NCBI RefSeq assembly: GCF_014287895.1
Contig: NZ_JACOPP010000018.1
Location: forward strand, 1-59,974
Length of the DNA stretch: 59,974 nucleotides
Direction: 5' to 3'
From: Lawsonibacter hominis
GTDB lineage: Bacteria > Bacillota > Clostridia > Oscillospirales > Oscillospiraceae
The position numbers and the translations under genes are program-made. Below are positions 8,271-15,733 of the stretch, one piece after another. Positions within the stretch are counted from its first letter, which is position 1, and every line of letters starts with the position of its first letter. The notes under the pieces were generated by a model. It worked only from the letters and a program-made list of their open reading frames with translations, searched no databases and was not told where the DNA came from.

Positions 8271-9871
8271 CAGCGCACCGTCCTTTCAATGGTTTCTGTA
8301 AGCTCCAATCCGTTTTTCAGGCGGAATCGAAGCTGTTCTTTACTATCCACAATAATCTTGTCAATCAGTTCACCGAACAGCTCTGCATCGAAGGCATCAA
8401 GGAAATCCGGCCCTGCTTCTAAGATATCCATCAGCTCCTGCGTTTGAGCGATGGTGTTGTCGCCATCGGAGGCTAACAGGCGTTCCTTTTTCAGCTTTGC
8501 AGCGCGGAGCTGTTCGGTCAGCTCATTGCTCTGGGATATAAAAATGTCAGGATCAATGAGGCCCTGCTGTTTCAGCGTGGTCAACATTTGATTCTGACTG
8601 GAAAGTTCAGATATTTGCTTGTTCAGCTCAATGACATCCAGACTCCAGAGCATTCTGCGGTTGCGGATCGTCAGGAGACTGGTGATCATCTGGGAGAGGA
8701 TCGGCTCTCCATGGTGCTTGAGGTTATAGTACAGACGCAGGACGGCTTCCTCGATTTGGGACTCTGGTATCTGTTCCATGACACAGGCATCTTTTTGTCT
8801 GTCGTGTTTGCGGCACACCCAGTATGTTATGTCCTTTGACATTTTCCTTTTGAAGTATGTCCCACAGTTTCCGCACAGGATCGTCATGGTGAAGGGATAT
8901 TGCTCCCGAGGTGAATGGGTAATTTTAGAGCTTTTCGCCTGATACAGCGCCTGCGCCCTTTCAAATATGAGCCTGTCCACAATAGGTGGGTGACTGCCTG
9001 CAATGTAGTACTGATCCTTATTTCCATGGTTTATCTTCTTTTTGACCGGAAGGGTATCAGTCGAATATCGTTTCTGCAGCAGGGAGTCACCGACATATTT
9101 TTCGTTTTGCAAGACATAGCAGACCGTTGTGTGCTGCCAGTATGGGATTTTATCTCTTGTGGGAATTCCTAAGCTTGTGATTTCCGATGCGATTTCTGTG
9201 GTGCTGTACCCAGCCAGGAACCTGTCGAAGATCAACCGCACGATTTGTGCTTCGGATTCTACGATTTCAAGCCTCCCATCGCACAACCGGTATCCAAACG
9301 GCGCCTTACAGGTAATGAACTTACCGCTTTGCATTCGTTTCTGATAGCTCCACCGCATATTACCTGAGATTGATTCGCTCTCCGCCTGAGCGAAGGCAGC
9401 GAATATGGCCGTCATCATCTCACCGGACATGGTGGATGTGTCGATATTTTCTTTTTCGAAGTAGATGCTGATTCCCAGCGCTTTCAGTTCTCGGATCGTC
9501 TCCAGACATTCTGTGGTGTTTCGGGCAAATCGGGAGATGGATTTCACCAATATCCGGTCAATCAGCCCTCTGTGGCAATCTGCCAGAAGTCGTTGGAAGT
9601 CCTCCCGCTTTTCAGCAGAAGTGCCTGTGATACCCTCATCTGCATAAATGTCCACCATGCTCCAGTTTTCTTTTCCGGAGATCAGGTCTGCGTAGTACCG
9701 ATTCTGAGCGGCGAAGGAGTTGAGCTGGTCATCGGAAGCAGAGCTGACACGGGCGTAAGCAGCTACCCGCAGCTTGATGTCCTGCTGCTTTTCAGTAGCC
9801 TCTATCGTAATAACTCTGCACTGCTTTTCCTGCAGGGCCATACTTCCATCGGTCAGCTGCTTTTTCTCCAT
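8270..9871 (-). CDS. Large serine recombinase with intact catalytic domain (second enzyme)
   Basis: 533 residues. The catalytic resolvase domain contains AAYARVSSASDDQ, YADEGITGTSAEKREDF and VKSISRFARNTTEC. A recombinase domain follows (FGYRLCDGRLEIVESEAQIV), then a zinc ribbon (CGNCGTYFKRK with VCRKHD and ACVM) and a C-terminal coiled coil. It is clearly diverged from the enzyme at 5902-7527, so the module encodes two different active recombinases rather than a recent duplication. ATG 9871 has an AAGGAGGTG site. It is the first recombinase of the overlapping triplet and lies 74 bases below a small ORF. Confidence 0.93.
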   Translation of the reverse strand: MEKKQLTDGSMALQEKQCRVITIEATEKQQDIKLRVAAYARVSSASDDQLNSFAAQNRYYADLISGKENWSMVDIYADEGITGTSAEKREDFQRLLADCHRGLIDRILVKSISRFARNTTECLETIRELKALGISIYFEKENIDTSTMSGEMMTAIFAAFAQAESESISGNMRWSYQKRMQSGKFITCKAPFGYRLCDGRLEIVESEAQIVRLIFDRFLAGYSTTEIASEITSLGIPTRDKIPYWQHTTVCYVLQNEKYVGDSLLQKRYSTDTLPVKKKINHGNKDQYYIAGSHPPIVDRLIFERAQALYQAKSSKITHSPREQYPFTMTILCGNCGTYFKRKMSKDITYWVCRKHDRQKDACVMEQIPESQIEEAVLRLYYNLKHHGEPILSQMITSLLTIRNRRMLWSLDVIELNKQISELSSQNQMLTTLKQQGLIDPDIFISQSNELTEQLRAAKLKKERLLASDGDNTIAQTQELMDILEAGPDFLDAFDAELFGELIDKIIVDSKEQLRFRLKNGLELTETIERTVR

Positions 9872-9945
9872 GTCAGTTCACCTCCTTACAGCAACAAACA
9901 CTACCACACTTTTGCCCCAATAGCTATCACCAAATGCAACGAAAA

Positions 9946-10098
9946 TCAGGGAAACAGAATGATCTCCACACCATCCTGCACAGAGAGGTAGCTTGCAATT
10001 TTTTGAGCCTCTTTTTCGGTGCATTTCCCAATCTGGACAAGGTTTTTAAGCAGCGTGATAATGCCACAGTAATCGATGTTTACATTCTGTACTGTCAT
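9946..10098 (-). CDS. 50-residue hypothetical protein upstream of the recombinases
   Basis: The small ORF starts MTVQNVNIDYCG and contains a helical TLLKNLVQIGKCTEKEAQKI segment that looks like a helix-turn-helix or RHH-sized fold. ATG 10098 is preceded by AAGGGAGGATT; the in-frame upstream ATG (10143) has no such site. Position and spacing suggest it is the first gene of the recombinase operon, directly after the structured leader's terminator. By position it could be a recombination directionality factor or transcription regulator, but I do not recognise the family. Confidence 0.65.
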   Translation of the reverse strand: MTVQNVNIDYCGIITLLKNLVQIGKCTEKEAQKIASYLSVQDGVEIILFP

Positions 10099-10140
10099 AG
10101 TAATCCTCCCTTCATTTACGGTTTTACTGAACCTTGATAC

Positions 10141-10210
10141 CACAAAAATAGAGGCCGCCCAATTTGGTTGGGGAAGCCTTGGCTTGCTCTACTACATTGC
10201 AGGCGACCTC
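10141..10210 (-). terminator. Intrinsic terminator at the end of the recombinase leader RNA
   Basis: A 9-bp stem (one G-U) between 10202-10210 and 10151-10159 is followed on the minus strand by TATTTTT. It lies 43 bases before the 50-aa ORF, so transcription from further upstream would have to pass it to reach the recombinases. Confidence 0.6.
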
Positions 10211-10560
10211 CATTGCTTCTAATATCAAGAATTTTTGCCTGTATTCGACACTACTTCCCCAGGCAGGGCGGCAACATAAACTGTGCTGGCGCACATCACG
10301 GGAATCTCACCCCTCCGGGGAACGCCCGAAGCTGCGTACAGGAGTACCATTGTGGGCTGACGGGATCTTGGCGAAGCAGGGTGCCAATCCTGCTCTGGCC
10401 TGAGTGGGTATCGCTCTGCACCTTAATTGGCCGTCCTTAGATGCGGAAATGATCCGCACAGGTGGTCTTCGCGCACTCGGCCTGACGCTGGCTCCGTCAG
10501 CTGATGTATCTATGCTACCGGATATGACTGCCTGGAGCAGTATTTTTCAAGGTACTGTGA
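10141..10560 (-). ncRNA. Structured leader or small RNA with overlapping terminator and antiterminator arms
   Basis: About 420 bases without a credible ORF but dense in hairpins on the minus strand: CTGACG/CGTCAG at 10482-10500, TGCGGA/TCCGCA at 10442-10458 and AGCAGG/CCTGCT at 10375-10394. A CCCC/GGGG stem is followed by GGGGTGAGATTCCCG near 10300-10320. At the 3' end GAGGTCGCC (10202-10210) pairs with GGCGGCCTC (10151-10159), followed by UAUUUUU, an intrinsic terminator with an inner AAGCC/GGCTT stem. TGGGGAAG (about 10254-10261) can instead pair with CTTCCCCA (10169-10176), which lies in the terminator loop, giving an a-b-a'-b' order. That is what an attenuator, riboswitch or pseudoknotted RNA would show. 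The RNA class is not identified; the GGTGAGATTCC block is faintly like cobalamin-type or raiA-type RNAs. Confidence 0.5.
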
Positions 10561-10648
10561 GATTTACTGATCTCACTAAGATTGTAACTCTGTGTGTTTC
10601 AGAATCACATAAACAGAATGGAAGGTTACCTACCCAAAATGGAAGGTT

Positions 10649-10936
10649 TTAGAGTTTTGCCTCCAATTCAGACAAAAATGCAATGGTCATTCGCAGGTTC
10701 TGCTTCTGATCCATAGCTTTAAATTCTCTCCCCGACAAAAGATAATCCAGGGAGACATCGAAGAATGCTGCAAGCTCCACAGCCAGTTCAACTGAGCCGG
10801 TCTGCTTTCCGTTTTCAATTTTCAGGATGTATGTACTGGTGATGTTCATTTTCTCTGCCAGCTGCTCCTGCGTAAGTCCTCGGCTTTTCCGTAAATTCTT
10901 GATTCGAGCGGCATAGCTATCTCTGTTGAAGCCCAT
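10649..10936 (-). CDS. XRE-family HTH regulator
   Basis: 95 residues. The helix-turn-helix lies at residues 10-65 (IKNLRKSRGLTQEQLAEKMNITSTYILKIENG), followed by a short C-terminal helix. It is a cytoplasmic DNA-binding repressor or activator of the lambda Cro/CI type. ATG 10936 has a CGGAGGAAAG site. It is encoded just upstream of the structured leader of the recombinase module, so it is a natural candidate for controlling excision. Confidence 0.88.
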   Translation of the reverse strand: MGFNRDSYAARIKNLRKSRGLTQEQLAEKMNITSTYILKIENGKQTGSVELAVELAAFFDVSLDYLLSGREFKAMDQKQNLRMTIAFLSELEAKL

Positions 10937-10978
10937 AACACTTTCCTCCGTTTTCTGAAATTTGGATGAGACCGAATT

Positions 10979-11257
10979 TCAGTTCGGAGGATCACGGCAC
11001 CCAACAGAAAGATTATCATTAAAAAATAAATTGCCGATCCCGTGCAAAAATGGAGAATCGGCAACCTGTGCTTGATCTGCATTAAGAAGTCCAGGGCGGG
11101 ATACAGGGGCAGCAGGCGGAGGTTTTTCTTTCTTTCTCATATGCCCAGCTTGCGTACCCCGTTTTTTTCTTGACAGTCTTCCTCGTGCTGTCCTGAAAGC
11201 AGTGTGACTCGGCTTAACCAGATGGAACAACTTAATGCGGCAGCTGTTATCTGCCAT
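10979..11257 (-). CDS. Possible 92-residue basic protein, unrecognised
   Basis: The frame begins MADNSCRIKLFHLVKPSHTA with an AAGGAG site eight bases upstream. It then becomes Arg/Lys- and Pro-rich without a recognisable domain. The good ribosome binding site is the only positive evidence; composition past residue 30 could be chance. It would lie upstream of the XRE gene on the same strand. The remaining 11258-11482 stretch holds imperfect repeats (GCTTGTT/AACAAGC around 11385-11421) and presumably divergent promoters. Confidence 0.3.
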   Translation of the reverse strand: MADNSCRIKLFHLVKPSHTAFRTARGRLSRKKRGTQAGHMRKKEKPPPAAPVSRPGLLNADQAQVADSPFLHGIGNLFFNDNLSVGCRDPPN

Positions 11258-11482
11258 GTTGCATTTCTCCTTGTCCACTTACGCGGCCGGCACACAGACA
11301 GCCAGCATCACCCCCTTAAAATTTTTGTTCTTCGGCAAATGCGACTGTCTTGCCGATAATGTAATTCAGTTTTATGTATCTCAGGCTTGTTGGTTCGTGC
11401 ATCGCGATACATCTAACAAGCGAATTGTGTCGCATTCACCCGCAAAAAGATGTATTGTAGAATATCTTTGAGGTGAACTGCG

Positions 11483-11833
11483 ATGTATGACTTCTCCTAT
11501 CCATTGGGAAATGCGGTGAAGAGCACACGTTATCAGCGCGGTCTGACCCAGCTTCAGGTAGCAGACATGGCGGATATCGATGTGCGAACCGTGATGAATA
11601 TTGAGAACTACAAGGCAAATCCCAAGATGGAGGTGCTCTACCCTTTGATCCGTGCCCTCCGTATTGATGCCAGAACCATTTTTAACCCTGAGTTGCAGCG
11701 CGAAACTCCCGCTCTACAACAGCTTCGGCTTATGATTGAGGAATGCAGTGAGCAGGAGGCCGAAGCGTTGATCCCGGTGGTGGAATCGGTCATTGCCGCA
11801 CTCCGGACAAAGGACGCCATTGAGATTGGATGA
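11483..11833 (+). CDS. XRE-family HTH regulator (plus strand)
   Basis: A 116-residue protein with an N-terminal helix-turn-helix (LGNAVKSTRYQRGLTQLQVADMADIDVRTVMNIENYK, residues 8-45) and a C-terminal all-helical domain rich in Glu (LRLMIEECSEQEAEAL). The GAGGTGAAC site lies seven bases before the ATG. It is divergent from the 10649 regulator, a common arrangement for excision or transfer control of integrative elements. It ends at a bidirectional terminator shared with the KTR gene. Confidence 0.88.
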   Translation: MYDFSYPLGNAVKSTRYQRGLTQLQVADMADIDVRTVMNIENYKANPKMEVLYPLIRALRIDARTIFNPELQRETPALQQLRLMIEECSEQEAEALIPVVESVIAALRTKDAIEIG

Positions 11834-11845
11834 CTACATAAAAAA

Positions 11846-11888
11846 ACAGAGCCTGCTTTTCCCCGACAGGGGGATCAGCAGGCTCTGT
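11846..11888. terminator. Bidirectional terminator between the XRE and KTR genes
   Basis: ACAGAGCCTGCT (11846-11857) pairs with AGCAGGCTCTGT (11877-11888), a 12-bp stem. A run of A precedes the hairpin and so gives T6 on the minus strand. It serves the converging XRE (+) and KTR (-) genes. Confidence 0.85.
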
Positions 11889-11891
11889 GCT

Positions 11892-12068
11892 TTAAGCATC
11901 CGGCTCGTCGCTTAATACCATCTTCAGTTTTACCACATTGACCATGAATTCCTTTTTACATTTTGGACAGTATAGCGGGAATTTTACTAAAACCGTTTCT
12001 TCATATACTTTGACTTTCGTTTCGCTGCCGCACTGAGGACAGCAGATCCATTTTGACTCATGCCGCAT
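11892..12068 (-). CDS. Cysteine-rich KTR domain protein
   Basis: 58 residues with two zinc-knuckle pairs: CPQCG with ETKVKVYEETVLVKFPLYC, then CPKC and KLKMVLSDEPDA. This is the Cys-rich KTR family, found mainly in conjugative transposons and near resistance genes of gut Firmicutes; function unknown, probably a small zinc-binding protein. The ATG at 12068 is preferred to a GTG at 12077. It marks the apparent right end of the recombinase module, where GC content rises into the envelope region. Confidence 0.85.
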   Translation of the reverse strand: MRHESKWICCPQCGSETKVKVYEETVLVKFPLYCPKCKKEFMVNVVKLKMVLSDEPDA

Positions 12069-12142
12069 AGCAATCACCCATTTATTCGTAGTTACAAGTT
12101 AGATAATTGCAGTTGGTTTTTCTTCATTGATACCCAATCATT

Positions 12143-12523
12143 CTATGAAAACGCCGCCAATTTCGCCAGCAGATATGCCAGAGAACTATCATAGAAGACG
12201 AAATCATCGATCAGTCCGGCATTTTTTGCATCTATGACACGGCTGCATACGGCAGACTGTTCCGGCCTGACCAGAAGCAGGATCTTGAGGTCCTGTTCAA
12301 CCTGCCGAAGAGGTTGGCAGATCCCGACCGCCTGATCCATATCCGCCTGATCCACAATATCCAATATCACCACATCCGCATGAAAGATATCAACGCCGAC
12401 CACAGCCTGCGGATAATGGAGCTGGGCCGCCCACAGGAAGTCAAGCTCCGGCTTTGCATGGATGGCCGCTGACAACCCCTGTCCCAGCACCTTATTGGAT
12501 GATATAAACAGCACTGTTTTCAT
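12143..12523 (-). CDS. Receiver-like (REC fold) single-domain protein, paralogue of 31686-32072
   Basis: A 126-residue protein that reads like a stand-alone response-regulator receiver: first strand MKTVLFISSNKV, central strand with a candidate phospho-acceptor in DVVILDIVD, and a KILLLVRP strand. There is no DNA-binding output. The C-terminal block AKNAGLIDDFVFYDSSLAYL is nearly identical in pattern to the protein at 31686-32072, so they are paralogues lying on either side of the envelope operon. Key receiver residues (acidic pair, Lys) are not clearly conserved; it may be a pseudo-receiver or protein-interaction module. It lies 103 bases downstream of the envelope operon's last gene and could be its 14th member. 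Confidence 0.6.
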   Translation of the reverse strand: MKTVLFISSNKVLGQGLSAAIHAKPELDFLWAAQLHYPQAVVGVDIFHADVVILDIVDQADMDQAVGICQPLRQVEQDLKILLLVRPEQSAVCSRVIDAKNAGLIDDFVFYDSSLAYLLAKLAAFS

Positions 12524-12626
12524 GATCGGCACCCTCTATCCAATCCGATAAATACAGATGGTTTTCTGATCGCTCCCGCCTGCTCCGGCTTCCATGAGCC
12601 GAGCCTCCACAGCCGCGCCGCCTGAC

Positions 12627-13196
12627 TCACGCCCAGGGGTCGGCGGACTTGGGGGTACGGACACCGGTGAGCAGGTATTGCTCCCAGAGGAACCACTTCC
12701 CATCGCTACCCCGCTGTCGGAGTTTGATGGGGCGAGGGCTGTCCGCGCCGCCGCAGGGGATAAACAGTTTCATATAGCCCTGCTCCTCACCGGAAACATG
12801 GTTGCTTTCCACCCGGATGGTATAGGGCTGGTTGGGTGTGTAATTGTTGTCGGGGGTAGAGCCGGCAAAGTAGGTGAAGGGAAGGTAGGTCTTTCCGTCA
12901 CGGAAGCGGTCGTTTAAGAAGGAGATCTCCTGTCCGCTCAAAGGACGGGGCCCCCGCAGCCAATTCAGCATATCCGTGCCGATCTGCCGGTCAGCGGCAT
13001 AGGCGCACAGGGCCAGCACGGTCAGCGCCGCCGTCTGAAAGGGTGTGTCAAGGGCCGCCTCCGGGAGAGCCTGCATCTGGGCAAGGCTTTCGGGGAGGGC
13101 CGCGAAGGTAAAGGTTTCCCGCTTGTTTCCAATGGCTGTGGCTGCTGTCGCCGCGGCATCCACGGCGGACTGCTTTAGCCTGTCAAAAATACTCAT
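12627..13196 (-). CDS. Hypothetical protein (DUF6935-like) at the end of the envelope operon
   Basis: 189 residues starting MSIFDRLKQSAVDAAATAATAIGNKRETFTF after an AAAGGAG site; an upstream in-frame ATG lacks one. It has an N-terminal amphipathic Ala-rich helix and an alpha/beta body (PFQTAALTVLALCAYAADR; NDRFRDGKTYLPFTYFAGS; YMKLFIPCGGADSPRPIKLRQRGSDGKWFLWEQYLL). No signal peptide, so cytoplasmic or membrane-peripheral. It resembles a family of about 190 residues in gut Firmicutes annotated only as a domain of unknown function. It lies 49 bases after the upstream lipoprotein gene. Confidence 0.65.
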   Translation of the reverse strand: MSIFDRLKQSAVDAAATAATAIGNKRETFTFAALPESLAQMQALPEAALDTPFQTAALTVLALCAYAADRQIGTDMLNWLRGPRPLSGQEISFLNDRFRDGKTYLPFTYFAGSTPDNNYTPNQPYTIRVESNHVSGEEQGYMKLFIPCGGADSPRPIKLRQRGSDGKWFLWEQYLLTGVRTPKSADPWA

Positions 13197-13245
13197 GCAA
13201 ATACTCCTTTCACGCCTGTCCCACACTCGTGCGCCTGATGTTCTC

Positions 13246-14382
13246 TCAGCCATAGGCGCGTATCAGATCCATACAGGTCATGCCCTCGCCAAAAAAGGGC
13301 GGACACACACCGGTTTCACGATCCTGCTGGATATGGAGAGATTCGCCGGAGGGGTCGATCAGCACCGGGAAGCTGCCGCTCATGCGGGTGCCCGCGCCGT
13401 CCGAGAGGTCCAGATGCAGGCAGTCGCCCTCCATACGCCAGATGCCGGAATACGAGTACGCATACTCCTGCCCATCCTCCGGCTGATGGTAGAGATCGAT
13501 GCGTCCGGAATAGTCCGGGTCGCTGTCGCCCCAGCCGAACTCTATGTACCAGTGCTCGCAGGTCCAATTTGTGTAAGCCAGCCCCCAGTCTGTGGGCGGC
13601 AGCCACCAGTCGTCCCCGGACGGCTCCCAGTCCTCGGGGTAGTCCAACCCGGTCACATAGCCCCAGATGCCGAAATCCATCAGCGTGGGAAGGTAGTTCT
13701 CCCCGGTGGGCACGATGGGAATGCCGTATTCATCGGTCAGCGGGAGCCACTTCATCTCCACGCCATCGTTTGTCACAAGGACGATCTCCGTGTCCGGTTC
13801 ATCCCGCCATTGCTCATAATTTACGAATATCAGTACAGGCTGGGCACACTCCTCCCGGTAGAGCACCTCACCCGGTACAGGCCAAACGCCGTTACCGAGA
13901 GATTCCCAGGTGACATGGTTCACGGCAAGGCTGGTATTCTCATCCCGGGGAACGATGCAGAATAAATCCCCCCAACCTGCGCCGAGGATACGTTCGGCCG
14001 GTATATGCAGTAGAAACGGCATCGCCTCGACCAATCCGGCACAATTCTCCACCAGCCAGTCCGACAGTGGGGTGGAGTCCCCCTGCTTCCTGTATCCCAG
14101 ATAGGCGACCGCGCCGGCGTACTGGTCATCGTATGCCATGGCGTCATACAACAGGTTCAGGGACTCCTCCGCCAATTCCGCCTCCACTGTTTCTTCCCCG
14201 CTGCCGGAGAACACACCCACCCCGGAATCTTTTTCTCCCTTGCTGCCGGAAAGTGTGCCCATCGCACCGTCCGTTTCCGTTTCAACGGGCGGTGTGTCTT
14301 TTCCTCCGCAGGCAGACAGGCCAAGGGCCAGCGCCATGCACAAAATCGCCGGGAGAAAGCGGCGCCGGAGCAAATTCTTCAT
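13246..14382 (-). CDS. Predicted lipoprotein, paralogue of 16937-18157
   Basis: 378 residues with a type II signal peptide (MKNLLRRRFLPAILCMALAL, lipobox LSAC), so anchored on the outside of the membrane. A Ser/Gly/Glu-rich linker follows, then a Trp- and Asp-rich extracellular region. The block around DLFCIVPRDENTSLAVNHVT and EVLYREECAQPVLIFV matches the same block in the 406-residue lipoprotein at 16937, so the two are paralogues. The C-terminal half (GRIDLYHQPEDGQEYAYSY; SGSFPVLIDPSGESLHI) is beta-rich. No enzyme motif is seen. AAGGAGGCC precedes the ATG; the next gene upstream ends 15 bases away. Confidence 0.72.
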   Translation of the reverse strand: MKNLLRRRFLPAILCMALALGLSACGGKDTPPVETETDGAMGTLSGSKGEKDSGVGVFSGSGEETVEAELAEESLNLLYDAMAYDDQYAGAVAYLGYRKQGDSTPLSDWLVENCAGLVEAMPFLLHIPAERILGAGWGDLFCIVPRDENTSLAVNHVTWESLGNGVWPVPGEVLYREECAQPVLIFVNYEQWRDEPDTEIVLVTNDGVEMKWLPLTDEYGIPIVPTGENYLPTLMDFGIWGYVTGLDYPEDWEPSGDDWWLPPTDWGLAYTNWTCEHWYIEFGWGDSDPDYSGRIDLYHQPEDGQEYAYSYSGIWRMEGDCLHLDLSDGAGTRMSGSFPVLIDPSGESLHIQQDRETGVCPPFFGEGMTCMDLIRAYG

Positions 14383-14397
14383 TATCCGGCCTCCTTC

Positions 14398-15714
14398 TCA
14401 GAATTTCCCGCTGCGGCCGCTGCCGCCGCCCCCGCTTTCGCTGTAGGTGCTGCCGCCGCTGCCGCCCGAGCTCTCTTTCTGGATCTTGGTGCGTGTTTCG
14501 GTGGTATGGGTGTACCGGTCGTACTGCTTTGTCAGGTGTAAGCCGCCAGCGGTGAGGTACGCATCGGCTTCCGCCTTTTGATGGACGGACTTCATCTTAC
14601 GCAGCAGCCACAGGCAAACCGTCCCCGCGGCCAGACAGGAGCATCCTGCTGAAATGACGAACCAGATCCAGTAAGGACGGCGCACCGGCTTGCCGGCGTC
14701 GGCTTTCGTCAGATATTCCTCACAGGCGTCTAAGTAATTGGAAATGCCGCCATACCAGTCGTCTTCCCCAAAATCACCCAGGAATTGCTCCTCCAGCTTC
14801 TCCTTCCCATATTCATCAAAGGCATACTCGGCGTATTCGCCGTAGACGAACATGGCATAGTTCCGCTCGGCCATGCTCAGGAGCACGATGATGCCGTCCC
14901 GCCCGCTGCCCATACCGAGCTCACTGCCGTGATAGAGCTGATAGGTGACCTCATAGATACTGCCGTTTCCGAATTCCGTGTAATCATCTACAAGAGCAAA
15001 ATAAACGCCGCAATCCTGCTTTTGGGAAATAGCTTCGGCCCGAGCCTCCAGCTTTTCCCACTTCTCATAGGGAAGAAGGTCTGCAGCATCAAATACATAC
15101 TGCATCGTGACGCTGCCCTGCACCGGTTTTTCCACACCGGCATCCTCGCCGGAGCCGGCCGGCGGGCAATTTGTGAGGATGTAATCCTCCGCCGTTTCTG
15201 CCATGGCGTCCACTGCCTGGGTCAGCGCCACGGCGCTCATGGTCATGTCCTCGCCGTTCCACGCCCGCGCCGCCATATAGGGCTGTACCGCATCGTAGAC
15301 GGCGCCGGACAATTCCTGGCCGTTGCCCCGCTCATCGCTCAGTCTGGCGTAGACGCACCAGTCATTTTCGTCAACCATCCTGTAGGTATCCCCATCCTGC
15401 GCTTCCAGCAGAATGGTCAGCGTAACGCCCTCCTTGTGCTCGCCATAGCCGTAATCATATTCCTCATAGATCCCCGCGGCGGCGTCGCCAAGTCCGTCAT
15501 AGCTGTTTTGGGTCAATACATCCACCCGCAGATCAAGGCCCAGCGCCTGGGAGAGCTGGGGGAGGGTCTGTTCTCCCTGCATGGTCAGTTCCTGCGATCC
15601 CAAGGATTCCGTTTCGTCATAGATCACGCCGTACTCCATTGCCGCCATTGCGGGAGTGCAGAGGGACAGCGCCAACAGGAACGCCAGCGCGAGAGCAGTA
15701 TATGCTTTCTTCAT
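14398..15714 (-). CDS. TPM-domain membrane protein (YgcG/YdjH-like)
   Basis: 438 residues: signal peptide (MKKAYTALALAFLLALSLCTPAMA), TPM domain in the first ~330 residues (YGVIYDETESLGSQE; GLDLRVDVLTQNSYDGLGD; a second copy-like stretch with YVFDAADLLPYEKWEKLEAR; RDGIIVLLSMAERNYAMF), one membrane helix near residue 350 (PYWIWFVISAGCSCLAAGTV), and a cytoplasmic tail ending in a Gly/Ser-rich GGSTYSESGGGGSGRSGKF. This is the layout of YgcG-type and B. subtilis YdjH-type proteins. In B. subtilis YdjH is encoded with a zinc-ribbon membrane protein (YdjG) and an SPFH protein (YdjI); counterparts of both are in this operon. Enzymatic activity of TPM domains remains uncertain. Confidence 0.82.
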   Translation of the reverse strand: MKKAYTALALAFLLALSLCTPAMAAMEYGVIYDETESLGSQELTMQGEQTLPQLSQALGLDLRVDVLTQNSYDGLGDAAAGIYEEYDYGYGEHKEGVTLTILLEAQDGDTYRMVDENDWCVYARLSDERGNGQELSGAVYDAVQPYMAARAWNGEDMTMSAVALTQAVDAMAETAEDYILTNCPPAGSGEDAGVEKPVQGSVTMQYVFDAADLLPYEKWEKLEARAEAISQKQDCGVYFALVDDYTEFGNGSIYEVTYQLYHGSELGMGSGRDGIIVLLSMAERNYAMFVYGEYAEYAFDEYGKEKLEEQFLGDFGEDDWYGGISNYLDACEEYLTKADAGKPVRRPYWIWFVISAGCSCLAAGTVCLWLLRKMKSVHQKAEADAYLTAGGLHLTKQYDRYTHTTETRTKIQKESSGGSGGSTYSESGGGGSGRSGKF

Positions 15715-15733
15715 ATCCGGTCCGCCTCCTTTC

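Noticed and set aside
10240..10330. Calling the GGTGAGATTCC region a cobalamin riboswitch
   Set aside because: Similarity is limited to one short block, the rest of the riboswitch core is not recognisable, and no cobalamin-related gene is nearby.
10164..10652. Short plus-strand frames in the recombinase leader region
   Set aside because: They overlap densely paired structural elements and lack ribosome sites and domains.
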